NCBI GenBank assembly: GCA_032622095.1
Contig: CP136069.1
Coordinates: forward strand, 11,614,036 to 11,678,035
Reading direction: 5' to 3'
Origin: Siphonodentalium dalli
Lineage: Eukaryota; Mollusca; Scaphopoda; Gadilida; Siphonodentaliidae
DNA length: 64,000 nucleotides
The translations under genes were made by a program, and so were the position numbers. Under the pieces are notes generated by a model that saw only the letters and a program-made list of their open reading frames with translations, made no database searches and had not been told where the DNA came from. Of this stretch, positions 11,806 through 23,599 are shown piece by piece; positions within the stretch are counted from its first letter, which is position 1, and each line of letters starts with the position of its first letter.

Positions 11806-11905
11806 TGTATATTTCGCTATCTAATCGTGAACCCCGATTATGTATATTTCGCTATCTAATCGTGAACCCCGATTATAATATGTTTCGCTATCTAATCGTG
11901 TGCGT
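11806..11905. repeat. 41 bp tandem repeat, about 2.5 copies
   Basis: The unit GATTATGTATATTTCGCTAT plus CTAATCGTGAACCCC is repeated with small changes. The last copy has lost part of the unit. Confidence 0.75.
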
Positions 11906-14691
11906 ATTAGGTGCTTTCGACAGAACTGTTGTCTAAATACTCCATTATTAAGAGGCCCATACGCTTAAAGGTGTACTAGCTGTTTAGTTTAGTATGTTTG
12001 ATTTTCGTTCCATTAAGAACAGCGGATCATTAAATTCATGGACCTTCTGAACAAAGAACGTTCTTAATATTTCTTCTGAACCTTCTGATTAATGGTCATC
12101 CCGATGAACACAATGTTATCAAAACGATACATAAATGATCCTTAATGAATAACCGAAAAATAATATTGAGAAAATAGTCGAGTCATTTTGGTATGAAATG
12201 CGGTATTGTGTGATTGTTCTTCGTTCTAAAGACAGTGGGTCTCCCTTCTCGTCATGTCAAGGATTATATGTAAATCACAGCAAATAACTAAAATATGATG
12301 AATAAAATTACACACATTTGGAAAAACATCAACAATTCACAAACGATCAATGCAAATAACACATCTAGAAAATCTGATATTAAGATAATCATCAGTAAAA
12401 CACATTATAGACTCATGTTTGACTGCACAAAAGGAGACGTGTGACATACTGGTGTGGACCCCGCAGTTGATTGCAACAAATGCTGCAACAAAATATTGAT
12501 TTTTAAATGACGATGTGCAAATTTGCGATGTCAGTATTCGACAACACAATGAAATCGGATGGTACGTTTCGCGAGACGTTAAGCCTTAATGCATGTGATG
12601 TTTAAAGTAATTAAAGATAGTGTATATCTTTAAAACAAATGATATTAATTGATAGAAGCTTTTATTAACATGTGTCCTCGATTCATATATATTATTTTAT
12701 ACATCGGAATCTATATCGATAGTTCTCATTATTTTTTTTAGAAAAAACATCTCGCGAAAACTTTGGGAACGAATCAAGGGCAGGGGGCAATCTAGTTATC
12801 AACTTAAATCAAGGCAAATAAGATTACCGCGAACCATGTCCGGTTGCATCAGAAAAAGCCCACTTTATTATGTCTTTATAAGGCTACTTTATAGGCAGAT
12901 AATACATCAAATGTCAGTTTTATATTATATATAGATGTATTTTATTTACAAAAAAAACTGTTTGTGGTCCTGAAATTGGTTTTATAAAAACAATGTTGTT
13001 GTCGTTTTATTTGTGGCTCAGAAGAGATACACTATCTTTAAGTTGGCTTGATTCATAACAAAGTGAATCCACTTGCACCTATACAACAATTAGTGCACAA
13101 AATATCACAATATTTGTTTCCAGTTTTTTGTCATTTTCTTATAAGTATTCAGTTACACATATATTTAATGTAGTTTTTAGAAATATTTTTTAAATAAGAC
13201 ACCTATAATTTTGACTTATGAATAATAATTAAAACACTATTTATAGTTCAGAAAAGATTTATAAATTACTGTAAATATAAATAAATAAATATAAGTCACT
13301 AGATCGAACCATGACAAAATAATCATTACGCAATGGCCGCGAATCAGTATGTCACACGTTATTCTAATATGACTAATGTGCAGTCAAATTTATGTTCATA
13401 TTTGTTTGAATGTGCCAGCTACTCAGCCACACGGGAATGGGAATTAAGCTGCCTGAAGTATATTGATTTGCTCCATCAGAATTTCAATCATGATGTTAAT
13501 TTATATACATCATGGCATTATGGCTTTTATTCACAGGTGTTCATAAAATGTTCTTGGCACGCAATTGTTCTTTTCCAATCTGGCTCATTTTTTGTTTGCA
13601 CCCACAAACCCATTTCCGAATTGATTTACTTTAAATTTTCATACATTTATTTTTAATATGGAGCTTTTCCGATGTTTGTATCTCAAGTAGAACATATCTC
13701 ATCTACTAACTATAATATCCTCACATATTTGTCATGTATAATGTCTACACAATTTTGTTTGAGATAAAATGTAACACATATTTTGTAGAATTAAGACATT
13801 TTTTCCAAAATAACAACAAAAAAAACTTTTGTTTTTAATTTTGAATCGAAATTTTCCAATTGTGGTCTGGAAGTCAAGGAAAATTGAGTGGGAGAGCACG
13901 AGTTTGGTTGATGAAAGCCAAGCTTAGTTTACAGTTATCGAAAATTCCGAAACGATCGAAGAAAAATCTGATATTTTTATATAGATTTTTGCTTTAAAAA
14001 AAATAAAAAAATTTGAAGATGTTTCTCGCTTTACCTAACACACACCCTAACCCCCCCACACATATATTCATATGTAAACATCCAAAGTCACGTATGTTCA
14101 ACACGCCTCGAATAGTGATCAACATAACTGCTCAGAAAAGATCATCATGGCTAGCATGTAAATTTCCTTGGTATATTCTTCCTGGTATGGTAAAATACAA
14201 CTACCAGTAAACTTTTAGAACTTCACTTTTTCGTCATATTCGTTAATTTGTACATTTTTTGATCGAAATATTCCATTCCCCGATCACGATAGCGATTTCT
14301 AATTCACATTGTTACTTTTATGTAAGGAAGGCGGCGGTCTGTGTTTTTTTATTTCAGAACGTGACCTTGGATCCCGTATGTATAATGTTTGCATTCTTAT
14401 CACTTCGTTAAAGATGCCCCATCCGATTTGACAACATAAAACCAGCATCTGTACGTCTTTTATAAACCATAAAATAGTTAGATCGGAGCAACAAGCCAAT
14501 TAGTATGAGATTTTGATGACCAGATATCGACATTTAAAAGAGAACGTTTAAAATAAAATTTAATTTTCGTCAACATAGCAACAATTCCAATGATCGTTTT
14601 TATAAAGAGCGTCCATGTTTTTGTCACCCAAGAGAGGATAATAAAGAACATTCCTAATTATGAGCTTTTTTGTTCGTTTTAGAGGTGTTAC
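11906..14691. other. No gene recognised
   Basis: AT-rich, with several poly-A/T runs. A 107-codon open frame at 13333-13656 (plus strand) has no recognisable domain and ends in aromatic-rich AT-biased codons, so I do not call it a gene. Confidence 0.5.
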
Positions 14692-14825
14692 CTGTGGATG
14701 GTGTTACGATTTCCATTATGCCTGTCTGATACGAATGATGACAGCAAGTAGTTGTCATTTTCTTTTGCCCGTTGAGCTGGCAGTTTACTTTTTGGTGTAA
14801 ATCGGACACGGCATATTTAGCCATT
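14692..14825 (-). CDS. Candidate internal exon, unknown protein
   Basis: On the minus strand an AG acceptor (TTGTTATGCACCAG) precedes an open stretch of about 44 codons. It includes AKYAVSDLHQKVNCQLNGQ and a CC pair, and ends at a GT donor (CACAG then GTAACA). Entry phase would be 2 and exit phase 1. The peptide has three cysteines and polar content compatible with an extracellular protein, but no family is recognised. It lies on the same strand as the lectin, FN3 and EB exons, downstream of them. The lectin exon has its own stop, so this would belong to another gene. Weak support: acceptor and donor are both only moderate. Confidence 0.18.
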
Positions 14826-15219
14826 CTGGTGCATAACAAATCCATACATAACAACACGTCATGTTAACAGTTAAAGGGACCCAAGAACTTATAAGTGGGT
14901 TCATGGTAAATTACATAAATTAACAAGTACATGTACACACTGGCTTTAGAAAATAAAAAAATTGAAGGTAAACATTTGGAAAATGTCAAATCATATTTAG
15001 ACTAAATATTTGAAGCTACTGCGTGATCAGCGATGTTGTTGACAAATCACTGTAATATGCAGTTTTATTTACATACCTATTTCAACATGCGAAATTTCGT
15101 TATTGTATAATCAGGTAGATCTATCAATAAGATATATCAGAAAAAAAGTGTTTTCACATGTACCCACTGCGAGATCATTGGGTTCTTTTAACATGACATT
15201 TAGCATTAATTCATTCACG

Positions 15220-15247
15220 CGATCGACATAATGCACAGGGCTCGAAT
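15220..15247 (+). repeat. Left copy of a 28 bp inverted pair
   Basis: CATAATGCACAGGGCTCG here matches exactly, in reverse complement, the sequence at about 17306-17323. The neighbouring GCGAT and GAC bases match as well. See the partner at 17302-17333. Confidence 0.6.
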
Positions 15248-15408
15248 ACGAATATGAGGAAGACTGATGGAGGCTCGAGAATGGGGGCGGAGGCGTTGGG
15301 GGAGATTACAGGGCTCGATTATATTAAGAAGATGTTGAATGCAGGTTGCAGGGGGCTGGAGTTTGAAGGCGGAGGGATACCATACCCAGGGCTCGAGTAT
15401 GAGGATGC

Positions 15409-15613
15409 ATGGTCCACTCCGAGAATAACCAATATTCCTGGTCAGCACGGACAAATCAGGACACACTCAGTGGGGTTTGGTTGTATATGCGTGATGGCAA
15501 CCACTGTCTTGATGACCAAGTCAATGTCAGTATTGTACGCCTGGACGGGAGTGTATTATTTGTTAAACTCATTCCAAATCTAATGATATCCATCGAGCAG
15601 ATGCTAAAAAAAA
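15409..15613 (+). CDS. Candidate exon, possibly ubiquitin-like fold
   Basis: An open frame on the plus strand runs into a good donor (AAAA then GTAAGG at 15614) in phase 1. The last part, VSIVRLDGSVLFVKLIPNL followed by ISIEQMLKK, has the alternating pattern of a beta-hairpin then helix seen at the start of ubiquitin-like domains, but no diagnostic residue fixes the family. The exon start is unclear; several AG acceptors (for example after ATTCCTGGTC, near 15443) are possible. Upstream, GGGCTCGA recurs at about 15239, 15310 and 15389, suggesting short duplications. The fold suggestion is inference. Confidence 0.2.
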
Positions 15614-15827
15614 GTAAGGTTCAACCCGTGTCGCATCTCCTATGATATACTTTATTGACACAGATGCACGTGTTTTCCATGCATAAAATTTGCATTCCTG
15701 AATAGCTTACATGGAATTACTAACATGATGGAATTATATTAATTTCAACAAATGGTTGCTCTTGGTCATATAAATTATAATATTCTCACTGGAATTTACA
15801 CGAAGATATATCTACACGAGACACGCA

Positions 15828-16752
15828 GGGACGTGGCTAGATGGTCTCCGTTTGGGGGGTGTCCACTAGTGGTCTAACTCAGACCATGATTTGTTTTTAT
15901 TAAATTTATTAAAGTTTAATATTTGAACGTGATAAATGAACAATTCTAAAATCTAGACTGGCATCGAGCTTTCCAAGAACCTGACAGTTCCTAACGTTCG
16001 TCTATTTTTTATGGAAGTAGGAAAATTTGCAGGGGGGGTCCGGGCACGTATGCCGGGGTGGGTGGGTGGTCGGTGGGACCAACAAAACTTTTTTTCCGCA
16101 ACTCAAATGTTTTTTCTGCAAGTCTTTTTGACTGTTTTTGCAATGAGTTTGACTTAAAACACATTAGAATAAGATAAATAATGTAATGCTAAAACAGCTA
16201 AACTGACTGCAGGAAGTTATCGTGTTGTATTTTGTTGCAAATTTTGAAATCCAAGATAGCCGCTGGCAGCCATGTTTTTTTTGGCCGAATGGCCTCAAAA
16301 TTACTTGTTCCTATTTACATGTCAATGTTAACATCCATGACAAATGGTATACACAGAAACTAATATACAGGTGTTTACAGTAAATTCCCCCCCCCCCGCA
16401 AATCTGTTTTAGTATCATAAGGTGGGGTGGTGTCCAAAAATGGTCGGAAAAAACTGCCGAAAACGGAAAACAATTTGAACGTGGGGGTGGGTGGGTCACA
16501 ACAAGGGTCGAAAGTAAAAAATCAGCATACGTGCCTGAAAATTTTCCAACCCCCCCCCCCTTGAATGTTATCTAAAAACAACACATTTCCCACTAATAAC
16601 TTATTGGAAAATCAAACTAAAAGAACAATTTCAACGTTTTGTCGATGTGAAATTCCCAACTGATGTTTTGTCTTGTTTGAAATTTCCAACTGCTGAAAAT
16701 GTTGACCAAAGTAAGACACCCCATAACCCCCTGACGCCACGTCCTTGGAGAG
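15828..16752. repeat. Repeat-like block with G/C homopolymers
   Basis: The block contains CAGGGACGTGGCTAG at its left and GCCACGTCC at its right as a short inverted pair. Poly-C and poly-G tracts lie at about 16027, 16387 and 16551, and GGGTGGGTGG stretches are also present. A diverged AAGATAGCC..GGCAGCCATG motif at about 16252 ties it to the dispersed family seen at 29, 46, 50 and 55 kb. No coding frame. Confidence 0.4.
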
Positions 16753-16982
16753 ACTGTCGCAAAATGGTGTTTTCAATTTTTTGCTGTTAACGGGGACCCA
16801 CTTAATTAAAAAAGAATTCAGAAATATATGAACCCTGCTATAGTAAGTACATGTAATTAAGTAAGTAACATTTTATTTTAGGTCGATTTTAACGGGACCG
16901 AAGGCACTCAGTTGGTAAATGTGGAAACTGTATAACATACTGGAAAAGCATCACCACTAAGACGAACATGGGTAAATAGGTA

Positions 16983-17213
16983 CAGTAATGCTCTAATTAA
17001 TCGACCTCTTAACCACAGCAGAATTATGGGTAACTTTTCAGTATTTAGTCGGAAATATGGCTTGTTGCCATTCATCTGAGAGCTCTCACTGAGAGCTTTC
17101 CGATCACTGAGAGCTTTCCAATGAATGGCAACAAGCCATATTTCCGACTAAATCCTGAAAAGTTACCCATAATTCTGCTGTGGTTAAGAGGTCGATTAAT
17201 TAGAGCATGACTG
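16983..17213. mobile_element. Tc1/mariner-like MITE, copy 2
   Basis: The ends are CAGTAATGCTCTAATTAATC and GATTAATTAGAGCATGACTG, flanked by TA at 16981-16982 and 17214-17215. It is the same family as 7493-7705. The centre has an extra duplication of CTGAGAGCT/CACTGAGAGCTTTCC, making it about 18 bp longer. It may lie in the 3' untranslated region of the lectin gene that ends at 17336. Confidence 0.8.
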
Positions 17214-17301
17214 TAAACAGTCTTCTTATATTCATTATTTGACAGTTCTCCGATTATGACATTATGCGAGCCCAGTGTGACCTGTTTGATCCTCATATGA
17301 C

Positions 17302-17333
17302 GTCACGAGCCCTGTGCATTATGTCTGTCATCG
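17302..17333 (-). repeat. Right copy of the 28 bp inverted pair
   Basis: CGAGCCCTGTGCATTATG is the exact reverse complement of the left copy at 15220-15247. It ends only a few bases from the lectin stop codon, so it lies in that gene's 3' flank, next to a TGACGTCA site at 17298. Confidence 0.6.
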
Positions 17334-17335
17334 CT

Positions 17336-17544
17336 TTACATCTCGCACACATACCAATAGGACGATGAGTCGCACCGCAAGTCAGACATCAGATAACGAG
17401 ACGATGGGTACCAGATGAGTAAACAATCTTCATTCCCGCCGTCGGGTTGACCGGACCCCCATTCTGACCACGGAAGCACCTCACCATCACTAGTCAGAAA
17501 GGTGTCCGCGTTATTAATATCTCTCCCGTCGATCCACAACAAAT
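17336..17544 (-). CDS. C-type lectin-like domain, last exon
   Basis: This is the C-terminal half of a C-type lectin-like domain. A strong acceptor (TTTTCTTCTAACAG) precedes the exon, whose frame reads LLWIDGRD, then WSEWGSGQPDGGNEDCL, then MSDLRCDSSSYWYVCEM and a TAA stop. WIDG, the long-loop QPD, the GNEDC block, the LRC cysteine and the terminal WYVCE are standard landmarks. The domain ends at the protein's C-terminus. QPD in place of EPN usually goes with galactose-type preference in calcium-binding lectins. However, the WND motif of the second calcium-site strand is MSD here, so sugar binding is uncertain. The first half of the domain, with its first cysteine and any signal peptide, must lie on upstream exons at higher coordinates; none is recognisable within the next few kb. 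Invertebrate lectins of this type are commonly secreted immune proteins. Confidence 0.85.
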
Positions 17545-17715
17545 CTGTTAGAAGAAAACATGTCGCGTTATACACATCTACATACGTGGTGTTACTGTTT
17601 ATCTGTATAAATATTCACGTATCTATACTTATGTAAAGTAGTTATCATGGAGACTACATAGATGGGTATGTTAAAGGTACTCAATCCGATTCGATGGTCC
17701 CAATATCATCAGCTT

Positions 17716-17744
17716 CCAACAACAACAACAACAACAACAATATT
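17716..17744 (+). repeat. AAC trinucleotide microsatellite
   Basis: About nine AAC/CAA units in a row. Confidence 0.85.
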
Positions 17745-19289
17745 TTTTGAACTGACGCTTCAGTTATCACAATCGATTAATTGCCCGAATAATAATGCTA
17801 ACAGCAGTCAACTATAGTATAAAATTGCCTAAAACTTGTTATTTATCATTTTGTTCAACGAAATTATGCGGTTGTCAAATATCTAACACTCAACGGCAAT
17901 TAATTTTTGAGTTATCCATCTTCATCCGCAATTTGGTCCCAGACCGTCGGCTTGTGGAATATTTGCCAGGCCGCCAAAATGTACATATCTCGGGAAATAG
18001 TAAATTTCAAAAAATCGATATCTGATCACTCTGAGCCTTGATGGGTGGGTTCCTCAAAAACAAAATTTTACCCCCGAAACCGAAGAAATATTGAGAGCGT
18101 TAATTCGGATTATGCATCTTTAAAATGTAGCATGTCACGTTACACATATATTTGTCTGGGCTAAACGAGAAGTGGGTTACAACCGACAGACATGGTTTAT
18201 CTGAGTTGATTGACAACCCCATGTGCCATTTCGACCGTAACGCGACCATTTCGATAATAAATGACAAATTGTTTAGGCGCATACCAAGAAATGAACACAT
18301 CATTCTGAGCCAGAGCAACTACAGCCCCCAAACCTGCGCACAAACTATTTTTCTCCCGATATTTAGACACGATTTCACCAGTACCTTTGGCCAATGAACT
18401 TTCTCAGTTTACATAGCTGTATGATTAAAACAAACACGGACAATCAATCAACTAATATATTCTAACATCATCTATCTTAAATAAGTGTGCAGGAATCAGA
18501 TAGTACTTGTAATAAGTCCAAAGATATACATGTTAGTATGTCAACCAGCCAATTTGGAATTAAAACATTTCTTGGGTCAATCTTTCCTCTAGTTTAGTTA
18601 TAATTGGCAAATCATCATTATAAGGACATTATGCATACATATTAACACAACAAATTAAATTATGTAGTAATCTTAGCAGCATATTATATATCAGAGAAAT
18701 CGAGTCATGTACATAAAATGTATTATATGTTATCTTAATACATATGTATTATGGGTCACAAAGATTAAACGAATTGAAAATTGAATTGAGGCACAGACTC
18801 GGTATGAATGTTAATTTCTTCAAATAAGAATATTTCAGGGTATTCATGCTATTAAGAGAATGTAACGTATAAATTCAGAGAAGCTGCATGTACAACGGGT
18901 CGTCTTGTCTACATACTTATTATATGCCCGTGCTGAGAATATTCTGCGGATCATATGACAAATTTAATTGCATATATTTGGAATCTTGGATAAGATTTTG
19001 ATGAGCTGTTCATTTTGGGTCATGTTTTCGAAGTCTGGAAAGTGTCTGCATAAGGTCTACGAGCTCAATACAATTACAATTACAATTCTTTTGTTGTCCA
19101 GAATATCAAACATGAATTGCAAATAGGTTGATACCCTTTGGTTCCATAACTATGGAAGATTACTGGGGCCAATGTCAACTTCAATAAGACCTTTATGTGA
19201 TCATAAAAACATAAATATATAGAGTGTTTTGTAGTTACGACATCCTTAAAACTGATAAGGGCTTATGGGCCTCTAACGTATTGAGTAAC
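17745..19289. other. No gene recognised
   Basis: This is the upstream (intron-side) flank of the lectin exon. Short open frames on both strands at 18100-18400 lack any lectin landmarks and are not called. Confidence 0.5.
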
Positions 19290-19405
19290 ACATGGCATGA
19301 GGGTGTAAATACATGTGTATGGCCATTAATATCACACATCCACCGACACATGGCACGAGGGTGTAAATACATGTGTATGGCCATTAAGATCACACATCTA
19401 CCCGA
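19290..19405. repeat. Two-copy 58 bp tandem repeat
   Basis: ACACATGGCATGAGGGTG, AATACATGTGTATGGCC and ATCACACATC are repeated with about four differences. Confidence 0.8.
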
Positions 19406-19549
19406 CACACCTTCCTGCAAATAATAACAACTCCACCCTCGATCCAAACCTTATTTTAAATGGAAAACCACAAAATAACCACAAATTGATATCACAGGAT
19501 CTTGATATGGAATAGTTGGTTTGATATCAGTCGCTCATGTGGATCGAAA

Positions 19550-19885
19550 TGTTCAATATTGCTGAATAATGCTTTAAAGTTGTCATTTTCGCGGTGTTTG
19601 GCTAATCCGAGCGATTTGAGTAAAAGCCAGTTTCCATATGAAACATTCAAGAACATATATATTTTCGAAAAACAAATATGGCTGCTCTTGTGTTTGAAAA
19701 ATGACACGAACAGCTATATTGATTATAGCCGATTTGCAACAAACTAATACAACCAGTATTGGACTATTTTACAGTATGTATATATTTTTGAATGTTTCAT
19801 ACACAAAATGGCTTTTCCTGCATATGATCAGATTATCAGAACACAGCGAAAATGACAACTTTAGAAAACATAACGGTCCTTTTTC
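19550..19885. mobile_element. Foldback/MITE-like inverted repeat
   Basis: The left arm at about 19567-19665 (AAAGTTGTCATTTTCGC, later TATGAAACATTCAAGAACAT) is matched in reverse complement by the right arm at about 19770-19880. Arm identity is imperfect. It sits immediately before the truncated LINE. Confidence 0.55.
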
Positions 19886-19908
19886 TTAACAGCATCAGTT
19901 TACCATAA

Positions 19909-21110
19909 CAACATCAAAAGAAAAAGAGTGTCATCCTTCAAGTAAAGACCTCTAATCAGCCTGAAATAATTTATCCACCACTTAACATGAACGGTGCTGA
20001 CATGCCAACAGTTGAGAGCACTTCGCATATGGGTATCACAAGAACATGGAATAATCAATCCCAGATAGCAGTGGATGAGAATATAAAGAGGGCTACAAAA
20101 GCTGCATATGCACTGACGGGAGCAGGTCTCCATGGTGAAAATGGTGTCGATCCAATAACAGCCTTTGCTCTGTTCAACACATACATATCTCCACTCTATT
20201 CTTTTGGACTTGAGGTTATATTACCATCGGGTACACAGCTGGAGAAACTGGAGTTACATCAGAGACGACTCGCACGACAACTGCTATCTCTACCGAATAA
20301 TGCTGCAAAACCAGCTATCTACATTTTATCAGGACTACTACCTATCGAAGCTATCATTCACAAGAAAGCAATTGGATTATTCACCAACATATGCCGACTT
20401 TCTGAGAAATCCTGCGAACGACAGTTGGCACAAAGACAACTTGACAGTAAATCATCAACCAGACATAGCTGGTTTATCGCCATCAAAGAATTGCTTCTTA
20501 TGTACAACCTACCAGAACCTCTATATATGCTCCACAATCCTTCACCAAAATCACATACGAAGATGATAATCAATAAAGCGGCGAACAAGCATTGGCGACA
20601 ACTTATTCTCAATGAAGCTATCCTGTATCCCTCACTCAACCATCTCTCTAAGATCTATCACCCTGGAACCTGTCATCCAGTTATTCAGACTTGTCAGCTC
20701 AGTAGCCGTGATTATACACGAATACCTGTCAAAGCAAAAATTGTTACCGGTACCTACACGCTCCAGTCAAACCGTGCCAAGTACAACAAGAATAAGTAGA
20801 CCCTACTTATCAGCTCTGTCGAAAAGCACCTGAGACGTTGGAACACTTCCTTATTAACTGTAATGCATTATATGGAGCACACAGCGCTGCCCTTTCGAAA
20901 CTTGAGGATGAAGTACTAAAAGAACACCAGCTAGGAAACCCCATAACTAAACACAGTCTATTGCAGCTGATTATTGATCCCAGTGCAGCCACCAACGATA
21001 TTTCAAAAGCTGGTCTTACTGATTTACACTTCCACTCACTGAGACTGACATATAAGCTACATAGAGAGAGATATAATAAGCTTCAACTGTTTTCAAAGAA
21101 GACGAAGTGA
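19909..21110 (+). pseudogene. 5'-truncated LINE, C-terminus of reverse transcriptase ORF2
   Basis: An open frame from 19909 to 20799 encodes the last part of a non-LTR retrotransposon polymerase. KSVILQVKTSNQPE and the HMGITRTWN block (usual form HLGI) mark the end of the palm. NTYISPLYSFGLEV and LHQRRLARQLLSLP follow in the thumb region. The frame breaks at a TAG (20797-20799) and coding continues one frame over from 20799 to about 21110. That part has CRKAPETLEHFLINC, the cysteine/histidine knuckle normal near LINE C-termini, and ends LQLFSKKTK before a TGA. One lost base in AATAAGTAGACC explains the shift. The catalytic YADD motif and endonuclease are missing, so the copy cannot move on its own. 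The clade cannot be fixed from this tail. The 5' truncation falls close to the foldback repeat at 19550-19885. Confidence 0.85.
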
Positions 21111-22389
21111 CACCCCCAGATTTTAACTGATATTTTATCCAGAAGTTTTCTTAGAAATGATATACCGGCATGCTGCCAATCTTAAATGTACATATACACA
21201 TGTATGTATATACACAATGGTGATGGTTTTTATGAATATCATTCAACTGTATATACACAATTTGTGTAATATGCGACAGTACACAACATATTAGTGTTCT
21301 TATTCTGTTAAACGTTGGCACATTTTCCCCAATCCCTAATTCAAATTCGTGTTATTTGACTTAAAATATCTTTGTTGTATACCGCCAACATGATTCACAT
21401 CGGGGTGTTTCTGCTAATCTGTGGAACATGAATGAGACACAAACAGGATCACCCCGTCAACTTAATTAGCAGGACAACTCAACAAGAGGTGATGATCTAC
21501 GTGTTATGAGTATAGAATTCCTACACTCTCTAATCTAAGATTCCTAAAACACAAATTAATTTAAAGGTGTATTGACTTATTTTGTCTTTTCAAACAGCAA
21601 CTACAATAACTGTGTTCAATGTTCCCAGTTCACAGTTCTGAACCACAACTTTATATATAACTTTATATATAACAGCTCTTATATATTACGGTTGGCGTGT
21701 TAGTTTTCCCCATTGGACAGCGTTAAGAGTATTAAAACCACTGTTTTGATGTTTGATGCTGTCTAATGACACAATCGTCAACTGGAATGAATGTATTTTT
21801 ATTTTCGTTTTTTCCATTTGTTTTCTCCGTGTTTTCTGTGTATTTCCCTTCTTGTGTGAATTGTGTCCTTCTTTAGATTCAACGCATATTATAATAAATT
21901 ATTAGCTGAACCAATGATAAAAACGTTGTGATGTGTTCCGCCATTTACGTTAATTAGATGGTTCCATATACTGCCACCAAGACACACACTTCACAACATT
22001 AATGGAAAGATGAATAGAAGCTGCATATAGCGGACATAACAGCTGATGATATACGTAATCACAAATGCGCAAATACTCAAGAAAACATTTTGCTAATTTT
22101 CCGGGACTGCCCACGCACAAATCGGGTCATAACCCAACTTCAGTTTGGTTGAAAATAAATTAAGTTTCTATACATACTTATTACAAAACCATGCATGCGT
22201 TTTGGCGTTTTATCATTGTCAGGTGCTTCTATCATTAATTGCTTTCTACTTGTGCTAAAGTAATATATATATAGGACTAACTTCGACCCGATCCAACTCT
22301 CAAAGAAGGCATTTCTTGCTGAATTGAAATTCAAATATGAATTGCGAAAGGTATACACATCTAGATGCAACATAGTCTGGTAAACTCAA
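21111..22389. other. No gene recognised
   Basis: Begins with the probable 3' untranslated region of the LINE, then AT-rich DNA without a supported feature. Confidence 0.5.
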
Positions 22390-23450
22390 ATTTTAGGGTA
22401 AACCTAGAAATAATTTGGACTAAGTTGGTTTCTATACCATTTTTAAGAGGAAACTATCCTCTATAACATATCCAAAATACGCTAAAATCCAATTTGAGCA
22501 TTTTTTGTAATTCAAGATGGCGTCCAAGTTATTTGAAATTTTCCGTTTAGTCAGTTTGATGCAATTATAGTGCGAAGCTCTTGTCATATGTATACACATG
22601 AATACATTTTTGTGACGCTTATACATACCGTCATCTTTTTATGGCAAAATTGTAACTGCCATCAAAATGGCGACCGGAAGTGGAAAATGTTACTTTTTAC
22701 TGATATCATTAATATCAGTTTCTATTGTTTGGAACTGGTTGAGAATTCTGACTTTATTTTGTATTTAGCATGTTAACTGATCATTGGAGTCCACAACCCT
22801 TCCGATCACTCAAAAATTCGATTTTGAAGAACACAGTATAAAATTTCACACAAAAAAGTCACCATTGGCATTATAGTCATATTTCTTCTAGAAATTGGAA
22901 GAACTGTGCAATGTAAGTGATGCATTCTATTTCTTATAAGTTGTGGTTGATGAACAAAATTGACTATTATGTTTTATATACATTGAATACTAACATTTGT
23001 GATGCACCTTGACTAATTGTTACTATTTAACCACTGAATTTACCAGAAGTATTGGATTTTTCTATCACAAACCTGTCATCAAAATCGGCAAAAAATAACT
23101 TTTCAGGTTTGGACCATTTTTTCAAGTAAAATGGAGCTATCTTTGGTATTAATGGTGATTTTTATTTTGATATGTTTTTAATGTGTCACAGTTCGGAGTT
23201 TTAGACAAAATTACTTAAGATGGCTTCCAAAATGGCAACCAAATTTGGTAAAAATTTGATTTGTCACATATATTCCGAACATTATTATCTTCTGTTTCTA
23301 AAAGGTGGCAAATTGTGACTCACTTGGTTATCAAACATGTTACTTAATCAACTGACAACTAACTGTTATATTATGGTTGTCCCAGTACATTTTGAGGCAT
23401 GACAAATTCATTTTAAGACATGCAGTATGGAATTTGCCGAAAACGTTTTG
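22390..23450 (+). repeat. Left inverted arm of the foldback element
   Basis: Carries three ATGGC motifs (AAGATGGCGTCC, AAATGGCGACCGG, AAGATGGCTTCC). It pairs with 25385-26585 in reverse complement with scattered indels. Confidence 0.75.
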
Positions 23451-23599
23451 AATTCAAAATCGATTAACTTATAAACTATTGTCAGGAAAACCGTTCCCTT
23501 CATATTGCATATAAAACGCAATGAAGGTGGAAAACACTGATATTACCTCTCTATCAATTATCATATCATTGAGTTATTGTGGAAAGCGATAGTCACCAA

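Noticed and set aside
13333-13656. 107-codon plus-strand frame
   Set aside because: No domain, AT-driven composition at its end and no splice or promoter support.
14013-14210. 65-codon frame in an AT-rich tract
   Set aside because: Short, proline/histidine-biased, no supporting signal.
18100-18397. Overlapping frames on both strands upstream of the lectin exon, considered as its missing first half
   Set aside because: They lack the expected cysteine, WxxA and glycine landmarks of a lectin N-terminal half.
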